DNA from: Chitinophagaceae bacterium
Lineage (GTDB): Bacteria > Bacteroidota > Bacteroidia > Chitinophagales > Chitinophagaceae
DNA length: 64,000 nucleotides
Assembly: GCA_016720745.1 (NCBI GenBank)
Contig: JADKKA010000018.1
Span: 806,001 to 870,000, forward strand
Reading direction: 5' to 3'
In this document: piece after piece, positions 33,196 to 41,888 of the stretch
Numbering within the stretch: position 1 is the stretch's first letter
Layout of the letters: every line of letters starts with the position of its first letter
Position numbers and translations under genes: made by a program
Notes under the pieces: model-generated
Told to the model about the DNA's origin: nothing
Databases searched by the model: none
The model's input: only the letters and a program-made list of their open reading frames with translations

Positions 33196-34031
33196 GTCCC
33201 GGCTCTGATGCCTTTCTCTGTTTGCTGCAGGCTGCAGCATTCATTTACCGGATCATGTTCAAAAAAGAGAAGATAATCATTGGCTACTGCTTCCTGCAGG
33301 AAAGATTTTTTTTCATGCAGGGTCGTCAGCGGGAACATATCATAAGCCATCACATAAGGCATGGGTATATGGCCGGCAGAAGGTAAAAGATCGGCCATGA
33401 AAACAATCGTACGGCCTTTGTATTTTATCTGCGGCAACATCATGGCCTGCGTATGGCCACTGACAAAACGGACAGAAATATTTTCTGTGAAAACTGTTTC
33501 ACCCAGCTGGCCATTGATTCCGCCATTGATCTCCACCATTTGCAGTTGTCCGCTTTCTTTGATGGGTAATATATTTTCTTTCAGGAAAGAAGCTTTTTCC
33601 CGGTCGTTGGGAAATACGGCCCAGTCCCAGTGTTCTGTATTACTCCAGTAAACCGCATTGGGAAATGCCGGCACCAGCTGATCCCCTTGCCGGATAATAC
33701 TCCCCCCGCAATGATCGAAATGCAGGTGGGTAAGAAATACATCCGTAATATCATTGCGGTTGAAACCATATTTCGCCAATGATTTATCAAGGGTATCATC
33801 TCCATGCAGGTAATAATGGCTGAAAAATTTCGCGTCCTGCTTATCACCATTGCCATTGTCAACCAGGATCAGCCGGTTGCCATCTTCAATCAGTAAACAA
33901 CGAAGGGCCCAGCTGCAGAGATTATTATCATCAGCAGGATTGATCTTATTCCAGATACTCTTGGGTACGACCCCAAACATGGCACCGCCGTCGAGTTTAA
34001 AATAACCGGTATTAATCGAGTATAGTTTCAT
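33171..34031 (-). CDS. MBL-fold metallo-hydrolase
   Basis: A metallo-beta-lactamase-fold hydrolase of about 286 residues starting MKLYSINTGYFKLDGGAMFG at ATG 34029-34031; a TTG six codons earlier is less likely. The metal site FLTHLHFDHCGG (HxHxDH) is near residue 110. The second-shell RFVSGHTQAMMLPQ is near 205 and FFEHDP near the C-terminus. The layout resembles N-acyl homoserine lactonase-type and related lactonases, but the substrate cannot be assigned. It is probably cytoplasmic, as there is no signal peptide. It lies 37 bases downstream of the MFS gene on the same strand and may be co-transcribed with it. Confidence 0.88.
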   Translation of the reverse strand: MKLYSINTGYFKLDGGAMFGVVPKSIWNKINPADDNNLCSWALRCLLIEDGNRLILVDNGNGDKQDAKFFSHYYLHGDDTLDKSLAKYGFNRNDITDVFLTHLHFDHCGGSIIRQGDQLVPAFPNAVYWSNTEHWDWAVFPNDREKASFLKENILPIKESGQLQMVEINGGINGQLGETVFTENISVRFVSGHTQAMMLPQIKYKGRTIVFMADLLPSAGHIPMPYVMAYDMFPLTTLHEKKSFLQEAVANDYLLFFEHDPVNECCSLQQTEKGIRAGTYFKLEEV

Positions 34032-34068
34032 GCCATTTTTTATTTGCAATGTGGAAGTGATCTGTTCT

Positions 34069-35388
34069 TTAGTCAGACTCCGTCAGGCTGTTCGTTTTGG
34101 TTCTGCGGTAGGCAAATAGCAGGATCACCAGTCCCAGGACAAAAAATGTGATCAATGCCAGGATACTGTTCCGCATACTACCCGTCATCTGCGTAATGAA
34201 TCCAAAACTGAACATACCGACAACAATGGCAATTTTTTCAGTTACATCATAAAAACTGAAGAAAGATGCAGTATCCTTTGTTACCGGCATCAATTTGCTG
34301 TAGGTGCTGCGACTCAAAGACTGAATACCACCCATGACCAGGCCAACCACCGCTGCTACGCCAAAAAACTGCCATTTATTGGTCAGGAAGAAATAGGCAT
34401 ACACACAAACCACGATCCAAAGCAATACAACGGCCATCAACACCCGAAAATTGCCAAATTTTTCAGACAGGCGGCTCATGGTAAAAGCACCAATAATAGC
34501 TACCAGTTGAATGATGACCACCGTGGCAATAAGAACGGTGGTATCAAGCGCCAGTTCTTCCTTGCCAAAATTCGTAGCGATCAGCATAACGGTCTGCACG
34601 CCCATATTATAGAAAAAGAAAGCGCAAAGGAATAACCAGAGCACAGGCATCGCTTTTACCTGGCGGAGGACCTTGCCCAATTCCTGAAACCCATTTCGAA
34701 GCAGGTTTTTGTTCTGACCATCTCCCGAAGGTTTTCCCGCCGGCATATTTTTCAAGGTGATCTGCGCAAAGGCCAGCCACCAGATACCAACCAGTACAAA
34801 GGTCAGCCGAACAGCATTGCTCTGTGCCTTCGCATCATCTCCGGCAAGCATCACCAGCACAAACCCGATAATCTGCAGCAGCACACTGCCGATATAGCCA
34901 TACATAAAACCTTTGGCACTGATCCGGTCTCTGTCCTGCGGTGCAGCAATCTCGGGCAGGTAACTATTATAAAAAACAAGACTGCTCCAATACCCTACGG
35001 TAGCGGTGATCATGAGGATGGTGCCGAGTAATAAAGTATCAGACTTGAAAAAATAAAAACCCATACAACTCAGTGATCCCAGGGTAAGCAGGAACCGCAT
35101 GAAAGATTTTTTATTTCCCTTGTAGTCCGCAATTGAACTCAGGATAGGCGACATCAGGGCGACAATCAGGAAACCGGTCGCCATAGTATAATTGTACAGA
35201 GAAGAATTTGGCACATGTTTGAACCAGAGAAAATCGATATAGTCTGTTTTGGTGGCCTCGTTGCCATCTCCTGTTACACCGAGATAATAGATGGGAAAGA
35301 AGGTAGTGGTGATTACCAGGTTGAATACACTGTTGGCCCAGTCGTACATCGCCCAGGCATTTACTACTTTTTTGGGAGCCGTTTGCAT
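34069..35388 (-). CDS. MFS transporter of the UMF1 family
   Basis: A 439-residue 12-segment transporter. The start is taken as ATG 35386-35388 (MQTAPKKVVNAWAMYDWANS); a TTG two codons upstream is possible. AWAMYDWANSVFNLVITTTF is the hallmark opening of the UMF1/Atg22-like family. Further hydrophobic segments include IVALMSPILSSIADYKGNKK, GYIGSVLLQIIGFVLVMLAG and VGMFSFGFITQMTGSMRNSI. The loop GLVMGGIQSLSRSTYSKLMP is conserved. Substrate unknown; amino-acid or peptide export is only a guess from the family. It starts 34 bases after uppP on the same strand. Confidence 0.9.
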   Translation of the reverse strand: MQTAPKKVVNAWAMYDWANSVFNLVITTTFFPIYYLGVTGDGNEATKTDYIDFLWFKHVPNSSLYNYTMATGFLIVALMSPILSSIADYKGNKKSFMRFLLTLGSLSCMGFYFFKSDTLLLGTILMITATVGYWSSLVFYNSYLPEIAAPQDRDRISAKGFMYGYIGSVLLQIIGFVLVMLAGDDAKAQSNAVRLTFVLVGIWWLAFAQITLKNMPAGKPSGDGQNKNLLRNGFQELGKVLRQVKAMPVLWLFLCAFFFYNMGVQTVMLIATNFGKEELALDTTVLIATVVIIQLVAIIGAFTMSRLSEKFGNFRVLMAVVLLWIVVCVYAYFFLTNKWQFFGVAAVVGLVMGGIQSLSRSTYSKLMPVTKDTASFFSFYDVTEKIAIVVGMFSFGFITQMTGSMRNSILALITFFVLGLVILLFAYRRTKTNSLTESD

Positions 35389-35421
35389 TTGCAAGCTTTG
35401 GGTAAAAATAGGGGAAAGTTT

Positions 35422-36216
35422 TTATCCCCTGATAACACCGGTACCGATCAGTATCAGCAGGATGATGCCGGCAATGATGCGGTAATAACCAAAAAGCCGG
35501 AACCCGTGTTTTTGTAAGAACCCGATAAAGAATTTGATCGCCAGTACGGCCACCACAAATGCAACGGCATTGCCGATGGCAAATAATTTCAGATCTCCAC
35601 TGCTGAGTGTATGATAGCCCTTGAGTAATTTATAGCCCGTGGCAGCCGCCATGGTAGGTACCGCCAGAAAAAAAGAAAATTCAGCAGCCAGTTTGCGGGT
35701 CAGTTGCTGCTGCATTCCTCCAATGATACTGGCAGCACTCCGGCTGACACCGGGGATCATGGCCACGCATTGCCAGAGCCCGATGATGAGGGCCTTTGGA
35801 TAACTGATTTGTTCATCAGTAGTCACCGTTTCTTTCCGGAAAAACTGATCAATGAATAATAAAACTATCCCGCCTGCAATCATGGTGATGGCCACCGTTA
35901 AAGCGCTTTCAAGCAGGGCATCAATTTTATCTGAAAAAATAAATCCCAGCAGGAGGGCCGGAACCACAGCAATAAACAATTTGAAATAGAATTGCCAGTT
36001 ACCGGTTTTCAAAGGGGCTACAAATTTTTTCCAGTATAAAACAATCACCGCCAGGATGGCCCCCAGCTGAATGCCCACCGTGAAGAGTTTGGTAAAGTCA
36101 GTCGATTCCACACCGAGTAATCGCTCGGTAACAATCATATGTCCCGTTGATGAAATGGGCAGGAATTCAGTAAGTCCTTCCACAATCGCAATAATGATGG
36201 CTTCGAGGGTGGTCAT
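35422..36216 (-). CDS. uppP: Undecaprenyl-diphosphatase (BacA type)
   Basis: An integral membrane phosphatase that converts undecaprenyl diphosphate to the monophosphate for reuse in peptidoglycan synthesis, and gives bacitracin resistance. The two catalytic motifs are clear: EGLTEFLPISSTGHMIV near residue 14 and IPGVSRSAASIIGGM near 165. Eight hydrophobic segments are present. Length 264 is normal. It lies downstream of the DUF3098 gene on the same strand (81-base gap). Confidence 0.96.
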   Translation of the reverse strand: MTTLEAIIIAIVEGLTEFLPISSTGHMIVTERLLGVESTDFTKLFTVGIQLGAILAVIVLYWKKFVAPLKTGNWQFYFKLFIAVVPALLLGFIFSDKIDALLESALTVAITMIAGGIVLLFIDQFFRKETVTTDEQISYPKALIIGLWQCVAMIPGVSRSAASIIGGMQQQLTRKLAAEFSFFLAVPTMAAATGYKLLKGYHTLSSGDLKLFAIGNAVAFVVAVLAIKFFIGFLQKHGFRLFGYYRIIAGIILLILIGTGVIRG

Positions 36217-36297
36217 GCTGCAAGACTTTTAATATATAAAGAAAGCGGTCAGTGTATACTGCCGCTTCCCAATTTTATAATTGTAGCAAATGAAAGA

Positions 36298-36540
36298 TCA
36301 GGCGGTTTTGGGTTTCTTGAAAATGGCGAATACTTCAATTCCCAGTCCGAGCAGGATCAGCAATGGCGCCACCGTAATCCGCAGCGGACTATACACAGCA
36401 TCCTTATTAAAAACAGTAGGATCTGTATTGCTCTTGCCTCCGGCCATCAGCACCATTCCCAGGGCAATCACTGCCAAACCGATCATCATCCAGCGGTAAT
36501 TATCTTTCGTAAACATTGAAGCTGTATTCTTTTCACTCAT
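36298..36540 (-). CDS. DUF3098 family small membrane protein
   Basis: An 80-residue protein starting MSEKNTASMFTKDNYRWMMI at ATG 36538-36540. It has two transmembrane helices (MMIGLAVIALGMVLMAGG and ITVAPLLILLGLGIEVFAIF) joined by a short loop with DPTVFNKDAVYSPLR, the usual DUF3098 layout. In Bacteroidota this gene commonly sits between ftsX and uppP, exactly as here, suggesting an envelope or division role. No function is established to my knowledge. Confidence 0.88.
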   Translation of the reverse strand: MSEKNTASMFTKDNYRWMMIGLAVIALGMVLMAGGKSNTDPTVFNKDAVYSPLRITVAPLLILLGLGIEVFAIFKKPKTA

Positions 36541-36664
36541 TTCATTCCAATTTGGCTCGCAATATAATGATTTTCGCAATCTACCTACGCTTGTCACCAG
36601 AACAGGCCCCAACCTTCATTTTCCAATTTCCATTTCCAAATTTACGCTTCCCATTCCCCACCCT

Positions 36665-36765
36665 CCTTCGCATATGCTTCGGCGGGCAAGCTAGACGAAC
36701 CCTACTCGCCACTTCGCCACTCCCCACTTGCCACCCGCCTTCGCATATGCTTCAGCGGGCAAGCT
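36665..36765. repeat. Two copies of a 28-bp palindromic intergenic repeat
   Basis: Copies at 36665-36692 and 36738-36765 differ at one base. Each contains CCTTCGCATATGCTTC followed by GGCGGGCAAGCT or AGCGGGCAAGCT, centred on the palindrome GCATATGC; the second copy has CCGCC...GGCGG-like outer pairing. The 36541-36768 gap also contains pyrimidine-rich, partly repeated sequence (CGCCACTTCGCCACT and CCCCACTTGCCACCC). It looks like a REP-type element between ftsX and the DUF3098 gene. Confidence 0.7.
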
Positions 36766-36768
36766 CGC

Positions 36769-37641
36769 CTAATACAAGTCATCCAGCCTCATTTTCAAGT
36801 ACTTCACCACACTTCGGTGCGTACTAAAGAGGGTAATGCCAATACCCAGCACGATAAGGACCAGGAAAAGCAGGAAGAGCAGTCCGGTATCGTGAATGGT
36901 CTTCAACCAGCTGACAGATCCTTCAAGAATAACAATAATAATATATAAGATAGAGGAAGCAATAACACCACTGATGGCACCATTGATAATCGCCCGGATA
37001 TTTAGCGGACGGGCGATAAAGCCACGGGTGGCACCCACCATTTGCATGGTCTTGATGAGGAAACGGTTACTGAACATGGCCAGGCGGATGGTATTATCTA
37101 TCAGGAAGATCACGACCAGCGAAATAATAATCACGATAGCCAGCAGGATGGCGCTTACAATACGGATATTCTTATTCAGTTTGCCAATCAGGGCTTCGGG
37201 ATACTTTACATCGCTCACATAGGTTTGTGCTTCCAGGTCCTTTTTGATATTGGTCAGGGTATCCAGGTTCACAAATTGTTTTTTAATCCGGAAATAAATG
37301 GCATTGGGAAGCGGATTCTCGGTCAGCACCTTGCTCCAGTCCTCACTTTCTTCCTGCATATATTGTTTCTTGCCCTGATCCTTGGATACATACTGGATGG
37401 ATTTTACATAGGGCTTGGCCGTGATATAATTCATCAATGCCAAACTATCCTTGGGATTCAGATCTCCTCGCAGATAGGCCCTGACTTCCACATTTTCCTT
37501 GAAATAATCGCCCAGTTTATTGGCATTGATCACCAACCAGCCAATGATACCCAATAGAAAGAGTACCAGGGTGACCCCGAGGATGGACATAAAATAAGAA
37601 GGCTTACCTTTTTTGATAGAAGCTTTGCCGGATTGGGACAT
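36769..37641 (-). CDS. ftsX: Cell division permease-like protein FtsX
   Basis: FtsX is the membrane partner of the ATPase FtsE; the pair activates peptidoglycan hydrolases at the septum. The 290-residue product starts at ATG 37639-37641 (MSQSGKASIKKGKPSYFMSI); an in-frame TTG three codons upstream is less likely. One N-terminal segment (FMSILGVTLVLFLLGIIGWL) is followed by a large periplasmic domain (LGDYFKENVEVRAYL, NPLPNAIYFRIKKQF). Three C-terminal segments include ILLAIVIIISLVVIFLI and LLFLLFLVLIVLGIGITLF. The cytoplasmic loop MQMVGATRGFIARPLNIRAI is conserved. ftsE is not adjacent. Confidence 0.93.
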   Translation of the reverse strand: MSQSGKASIKKGKPSYFMSILGVTLVLFLLGIIGWLVINANKLGDYFKENVEVRAYLRGDLNPKDSLALMNYITAKPYVKSIQYVSKDQGKKQYMQEESEDWSKVLTENPLPNAIYFRIKKQFVNLDTLTNIKKDLEAQTYVSDVKYPEALIGKLNKNIRIVSAILLAIVIIISLVVIFLIDNTIRLAMFSNRFLIKTMQMVGATRGFIARPLNIRAIINGAISGVIASSILYIIIVILEGSVSWLKTIHDTGLLFLLFLVLIVLGIGITLFSTHRSVVKYLKMRLDDLY

Positions 37642-37732
37642 TTGATCCAATTTTCGGGTTAGTGGATAGTAAAGCCGCAGTATAAAGCCATTTTCATCAT
37701 TTTCAGGCGCTTGTTTACTGCGGGACTAAACG

Positions 37733-37770
37733 CAAAAATAGCCATTTAAAGGGTACATTCAGTATTTTTG
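37733..37770. promoter_or_regulatory. Divergent -7 boxes between ftsX and leuS
   Basis: Plus strand TATTTTTG (37763-37770) points at leuS with a leader of about 130 bases. Minus strand TATTTTTG (plus coordinates 37733-37740) points at ftsX with about 90 bases. Both match TAnnTTTG exactly; neither has a clear -33 TTTG. Confidence 0.45.
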
Positions 37771-37905
37771 CCGCCCCAAAGCATCGCTCTGGGATCATTA
37801 AAACGATGGCGACGCCGTCCTATTGCCAGAACAGCCAGCAGCTTTTTGTTAAAGCTTTAAAAGCAGCATTTCATTATTTCAAAACCAAAAGGAAGACATA
37901 GCACG

Positions 37906-40674
37906 ATGGAATATAATTTCAGGGACATTGAAAAGAAGTGGCAGGATTGGTGGAAAGCAAGTAAAGTGTACCAGGTTTCCAATCAATCAGAGAAACCCAA
38001 GCATTATGTCCTGGATATGTTTCCTTATCCAAGCGGGGCAGGATTGCATGTGGGGCATCCGCTGGGTTATATTGCCAGTGATATTTACAGCCGTTACAAA
38101 AGATTAAAGGGTTTCAATGTTTTGCATCCCATGGGTTATGATGCATTCGGATTACCGGCTGAGCAATATGCGATTGAACATGGCATCCACCCTGCGGTAT
38201 CAACAGCCGCCAATATCAACAATTTCCGCAGCCAGCTGGATAAGATCGGATTCTGTTACGACTGGGACCGGGAAGTGAACACTTCACAGCCGGATTATTA
38301 TAAATGGACCCAGTGGCTCTTCCTGAAATTATACAATAGTTATTTCTGTAACACACAGCAGAAGGCAAGACCCATTGCTGAACTGGTGGCCAAATATGAA
38401 ACAGCAGGCTGCCGGCATTTTACGGCAGCGCAATGGCAGCAGTTCAGCATAGCCGAAAAAGAAGAATGGCTGATGAAGCGGAGGCTGGCTTTCAGTGCTT
38501 ACGGAGAAGTAAACTGGTGCGAGGCCCTGGGTACTGTTTTAGCCAATGATGAAGTGGTGAATGGGGTGAGTGAAAGAGGTGGTCATCCGGTAGAAAAAAG
38601 AAGGATGCGCCAATGGTACCTGCGGATCACGGCCTATGCCGACCGTTTGCTGGAAGGATTGTCAACCGTTGATTTCAGTGATGCGATGAAAGAAATGCAA
38701 ACCAACTGGATCGGTAAATCCAGTGGCGCTGAAATTGATTTCAAAGTAAAATCTGAAAAGGGAACAGTTGATACACTCCGGGTTTATACCACCCGTCCTG
38801 ATACCATATTTGGTGTTGATTTCATGGTGGTAGCACCCGAACTGGACCTGGTAGGAGCTATCAAAAGCAAAGAGCAGGCTGCTGCAGTGGAAGAGTACCT
38901 GGCCTATGTAAAAAGCAGGAGTGAAAGGGAAAGGATGGCGGAGAAAAAAATAACCGGGGTATTTACCGGAGCCTATGCCATCAATCCTTTTAACGGAAGA
39001 GAAATTCCCATCTGGACATCAGAGTATGTGCTGGCCGGTTATGGAACCGGAGCTATCATGGCCGTACCCTGCGGCGATGAAAGGGATCATAAGTTTGCCC
39101 GTCATTTTAATATTCCCATCACCAATATTATTGGTACGCATTATAATGGGGAGGAAGCCAATCCCACCAAGGAAGCCATCCTTGAAAATTCAGGTTTTCT
39201 GGATGGCATGCTGATGAAAGAAGCCATTGAAGTGGCCATACAAAAAATAGAAGCAGCCGGGATCGGTAAAAGAAAAATCAATTATAAAATGCGGGATGCC
39301 GGATTCAGCCGGCAGCGTTACTGGGGGGAACCCTTTCCCATTACCTGGAAAGAAGGGGTGCCTGTGGCCATGAATGAAAAAGACCTGCCGCTTTTATTAC
39401 CCCATATGGATGAAGTAAAACCAGGCAAGGGTGGGGAAGGACCTTTATTGAATATGACGGAATGGGTCAATACGCCCGAAGGACAAAGAGAAACCAGTAC
39501 TATGCCGGGCTATGCAGGCAGCAGCTGGTATTTTCTGCGGTACATGGATCCGAAAAATGAAAACGAATTCTGCAGCCGGACCGCCAGTGATTACTGGGGG
39601 CAGGTGGATTTATATATTGGAGGAACAGAACATGCGGTGGGACATTTGTTGTACAGCCGGATGTGGACGAAAGTATTGTATGACCTTGGCTTAATTGGAT
39701 ATGATGAGCCTTTTAAAAGATTGTTGAACCAGGGAATGATTCAGGGTTCATCCCGCTTTGTTTACCGGATACATGGCACGAGTCAGTTTGTTTCGGCCGG
39801 GTTAAAAGATCAGTATACTGTGGACCAGATCCATGTGGATGTAAATATTGTAGATGGGTATGAGTTGGATACGGAAGCATTCCGGAAATGGAAAAAAGGG
39901 GAGTTTGCCGATGCCAGTTTTTTACTGGAAGATGGCAAGTATATCTGTGGCGCTGAAGTGGAGAAAATGAGCAAGTCCAAATTCAACACCGTGAACCCGG
40001 ATGACCTGGTTTACCGTTTTGGTGCTGATACTTTCCGCATGTATGAGATGTTCCTCGGTCCGGTGGAAATGAGCAAGCCCTGGGATACCAAGGGAATTGA
40101 AGGCGTACATCGCTTTTTGAAAAAACTCTGGCGTCTTTTCTTTAAAGTAACGGATTCCCCCTCCTCTGGAGGGGGCCAGGGGGAGGTCATCTGGACTAAG
40201 GACCCTGCCAATGATGCCGAACGCAAAGTCTTGCACCGGACCATCAAAAAAATAGAAGAAGACACGGAGCGATTTAGTTTCAATACCGGGGTCAGCAGTT
40301 TCATGATCTGTGTGAATGAACTTACTGATCTGAAATGCCATAAAAAAGAAATACTGGAGTCCCTGGTCATCTTACTGGCTCCCTATGCCCCGCATATGGC
40401 CGAAGAACTCTGGCATGTACTGGGAAATAACAGCACGGTACTGGATGCGTCATTTCCGAAATTCGAAGAAAAATATATTAAGGAAAGCAGTAAGAATTAC
40501 CCTGTGGCCATCAATGGAAAGACCAGGACTGAGCTCACTATTGCGCTGGATGCTACCCAGCAACAGGTAGAGGAACTGGTGTTGCAGGATCCTGCCGTGA
40601 TCAAATGGCTGGATGGTAAGCCCCCTAAAAAAATCATCTATGTAAAAAACAAGATGATCAATTTGGTGGTTTAG
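37906..40674 (+). CDS. leuS: Leucine--tRNA ligase
   Basis: Charges tRNA-Leu. The 922-residue class I synthetase has the HIGH-type signature as HVGHPLGY near residue 49, preceded by YVLDMFPYPSGAGL. The CP1 editing domain includes VYTTRPDTIFGVDF near 295 and GTGAIMAVPCGDERDH near 383. The catalytic loop is KMSKSKFNTVNPDDL near 687 and the anticodon-binding domain follows. Near residues 750-761 an insert SPSSGGGQGEV is encoded by a palindromic repeat (40156-40187). Length is normal for the bacterial enzyme. Its last 17 bases overlap the convergent secreted-protein gene. Confidence 0.97.
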   Translation: MEYNFRDIEKKWQDWWKASKVYQVSNQSEKPKHYVLDMFPYPSGAGLHVGHPLGYIASDIYSRYKRLKGFNVLHPMGYDAFGLPAEQYAIEHGIHPAVSTAANINNFRSQLDKIGFCYDWDREVNTSQPDYYKWTQWLFLKLYNSYFCNTQQKARPIAELVAKYETAGCRHFTAAQWQQFSIAEKEEWLMKRRLAFSAYGEVNWCEALGTVLANDEVVNGVSERGGHPVEKRRMRQWYLRITAYADRLLEGLSTVDFSDAMKEMQTNWIGKSSGAEIDFKVKSEKGTVDTLRVYTTRPDTIFGVDFMVVAPELDLVGAIKSKEQAAAVEEYLAYVKSRSERERMAEKKITGVFTGAYAINPFNGREIPIWTSEYVLAGYGTGAIMAVPCGDERDHKFARHFNIPITNIIGTHYNGEEANPTKEAILENSGFLDGMLMKEAIEVAIQKIEAAGIGKRKINYKMRDAGFSRQRYWGEPFPITWKEGVPVAMNEKDLPLLLPHMDEVKPGKGGEGPLLNMTEWVNTPEGQRETSTMPGYAGSSWYFLRYMDPKNENEFCSRTASDYWGQVDLYIGGTEHAVGHLLYSRMWTKVLYDLGLIGYDEPFKRLLNQGMIQGSSRFVYRIHGTSQFVSAGLKDQYTVDQIHVDVNIVDGYELDTEAFRKWKKGEFADASFLLEDGKYICGAEVEKMSKSKFNTVNPDDLVYRFGADTFRMYEMFLGPVEMSKPWDTKGIEGVHRFLKKLWRLFFKVTDSPSSGGGQGEVIWTKDPANDAERKVLHRTIKKIEEDTERFSFNTGVSSFMICVNELTDLKCHKKEILESLVILLAPYAPHMAEELWHVLGNNSTVLDASFPKFEEKYIKESSKNYPVAINGKTRTELTIALDATQQQVEELVLQDPAVIKWLDGKPPKKIIYVKNKMINLVV
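40156..40187. repeat. GC-rich palindromic repeat inside leuS
   Basis: CCCCCTCC (40157-40164), loop TCT and GGAGGGGG (40168-40175) form a perfect 8-bp hairpin, followed by CCAGGGGGAGG. It stands out in base composition from the surrounding coding sequence, yet keeps the reading frame. It resembles the CCCCCT...AGGGGG intergenic repeats seen widely in Bacteroidota (recalled). Confidence 0.7.
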
Positions 40675-41746
40675 TAAAACGAATCATGGCACTGCTGCCT
40701 TCGCTGCTGGCCAGGTACGCATCGTATCTCACACCGTTAACCATCGCAATCATATAAGATGTATTGGGCGGGATAGTGCCCAGATTTTCGGCTACCATCA
40801 CCAGTTCGTTTCTGTCTTTCATGGAAGCCAGTGATATCATTAATATATAGGGATTGCCCGTGAGCCTGATATTTTTAGCGAGCAGGACATCGTTCAGGAA
40901 GAGGGAAATGGAGTCTCCGTCAATTTCTGCATTATCATAAAAACGAAGTTCGAGGGTATCGCCAGTCAGGGGTATTTCCTTGATGAACTGTTTCTGGCGG
41001 CTGGCAAATTTTTCTTCAATACTGGGGGCTTTAACAGCTACGGGAGCTACGGGCTCAACGGGAATGGTCCGCACTGGTTGCGGGGCAGGTTCCTCCTTCT
41101 TTACTTGTTTTTTCTCGGGTGCTTTCTGGGGTTCCCTGGGAGGGGGGACAATGAGCACAGTTGTTTGCTCCGCTTCCTTTTCTCCCTCAGCACTGCTAAT
41201 GATGGGGACCAGGGCCACAGATCCAACGCTGTCAATAATATCGGGGTCGTTAGCGCCTACGGTATAGTTCTCGATCACGAAATCCCATTCATCCTCAAAA
41301 ACCGGGCGGATGATTTTATCGAGATGAACATCCCCCTTTTTATCATTTTCATCATCCCGGCTGGCTGTTTTCCCATCCAGCATCATTTTACTCCCGCCGG
41401 GACAATTGAAATCGGCGGTTGAAAGCATGGGGGTTTTGCCGGGCAGACTGATACTAAGCCGGCCTGATTTGGCTACAATCAGCTGGTCATCCCACCAGAC
41501 TGCTTCATTGGTATTGGCATCAAAATAGCCTTTGATCGTGTAACGGCGGTAATTCCCGGCCGACTCATAATAATAAGCGGTTCCGGTCAGGCTGTCCCCT
41601 TTCTGAATGATCTTAACCTCCACTTTTTGCCGGTTAATGCGACCCTGCCAGGCGCCGGTAATCATTTGAGCGGGCAGGAAAGCGGGAAAACAGGAAAAAA
41701 TCAGCAAAAAAAGGAAGGGCCGGGGCCGGCAGGCGGGTAATTTCAT
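40658..41746 (-). CDS. Secreted protein with Pro/Lys/Glu-rich linker, function unknown
   Basis: A 362-residue product with signal peptide (FLFLLIFSCFPAFLPAQ). The N-terminal half is a small beta domain (MITGAWQGRINRQKVEVKII, DSLTGTAYYYESAGNYRRYT, GYFDANTNEAVWWDDQLI). It is followed by a linker at about residues 195-245 rich in P, K and E (PPPREPQKAPEKKQVKKEEP, IPVEPVAPVAVKAP), similar to TonB-type periplasm-spanning linkers. The C-terminal beta domain (TLELRFYDNAEIDGDSISLF, RNELVMVAENLGTIPPNTSY) resembles a carbohydrate-binding or Ca-regulated sandwich only loosely. It overlaps the leuS 3' end convergently. Family not recognised. Confidence 0.7.
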   Translation of the reverse strand: MKLPACRPRPFLFLLIFSCFPAFLPAQMITGAWQGRINRQKVEVKIIQKGDSLTGTAYYYESAGNYRRYTIKGYFDANTNEAVWWDDQLIVAKSGRLSISLPGKTPMLSTADFNCPGGSKMMLDGKTASRDDENDKKGDVHLDKIIRPVFEDEWDFVIENYTVGANDPDIIDSVGSVALVPIISSAEGEKEAEQTTVLIVPPPREPQKAPEKKQVKKEEPAPQPVRTIPVEPVAPVAVKAPSIEEKFASRQKQFIKEIPLTGDTLELRFYDNAEIDGDSISLFLNDVLLAKNIRLTGNPYILMISLASMKDRNELVMVAENLGTIPPNTSYMIAMVNGVRYDAYLASSEGSSAMIRFTKPPN

Positions 41747-41888
41747 CAGACTGTGACAATTTATTAATACTAACGGTTTTAAGTATTGAATATTTTGTAT
41801 TTAAAAGTTGGGGCAGTTAAAAAAAATCCTAACTTCCCCCCCAAATATCTCCCATTGGGAGTATTATGTAATTAACCAAAATTTGCTT

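Noticed and set aside
37770..37905. The long leuS leader as a tRNA-sensing T-box or peptide attenuator.
   Set aside because: No T-box core, no leucine-rich leader peptide and no terminator were seen, only weak small hairpins such as AGCTTT/AAAGCT.
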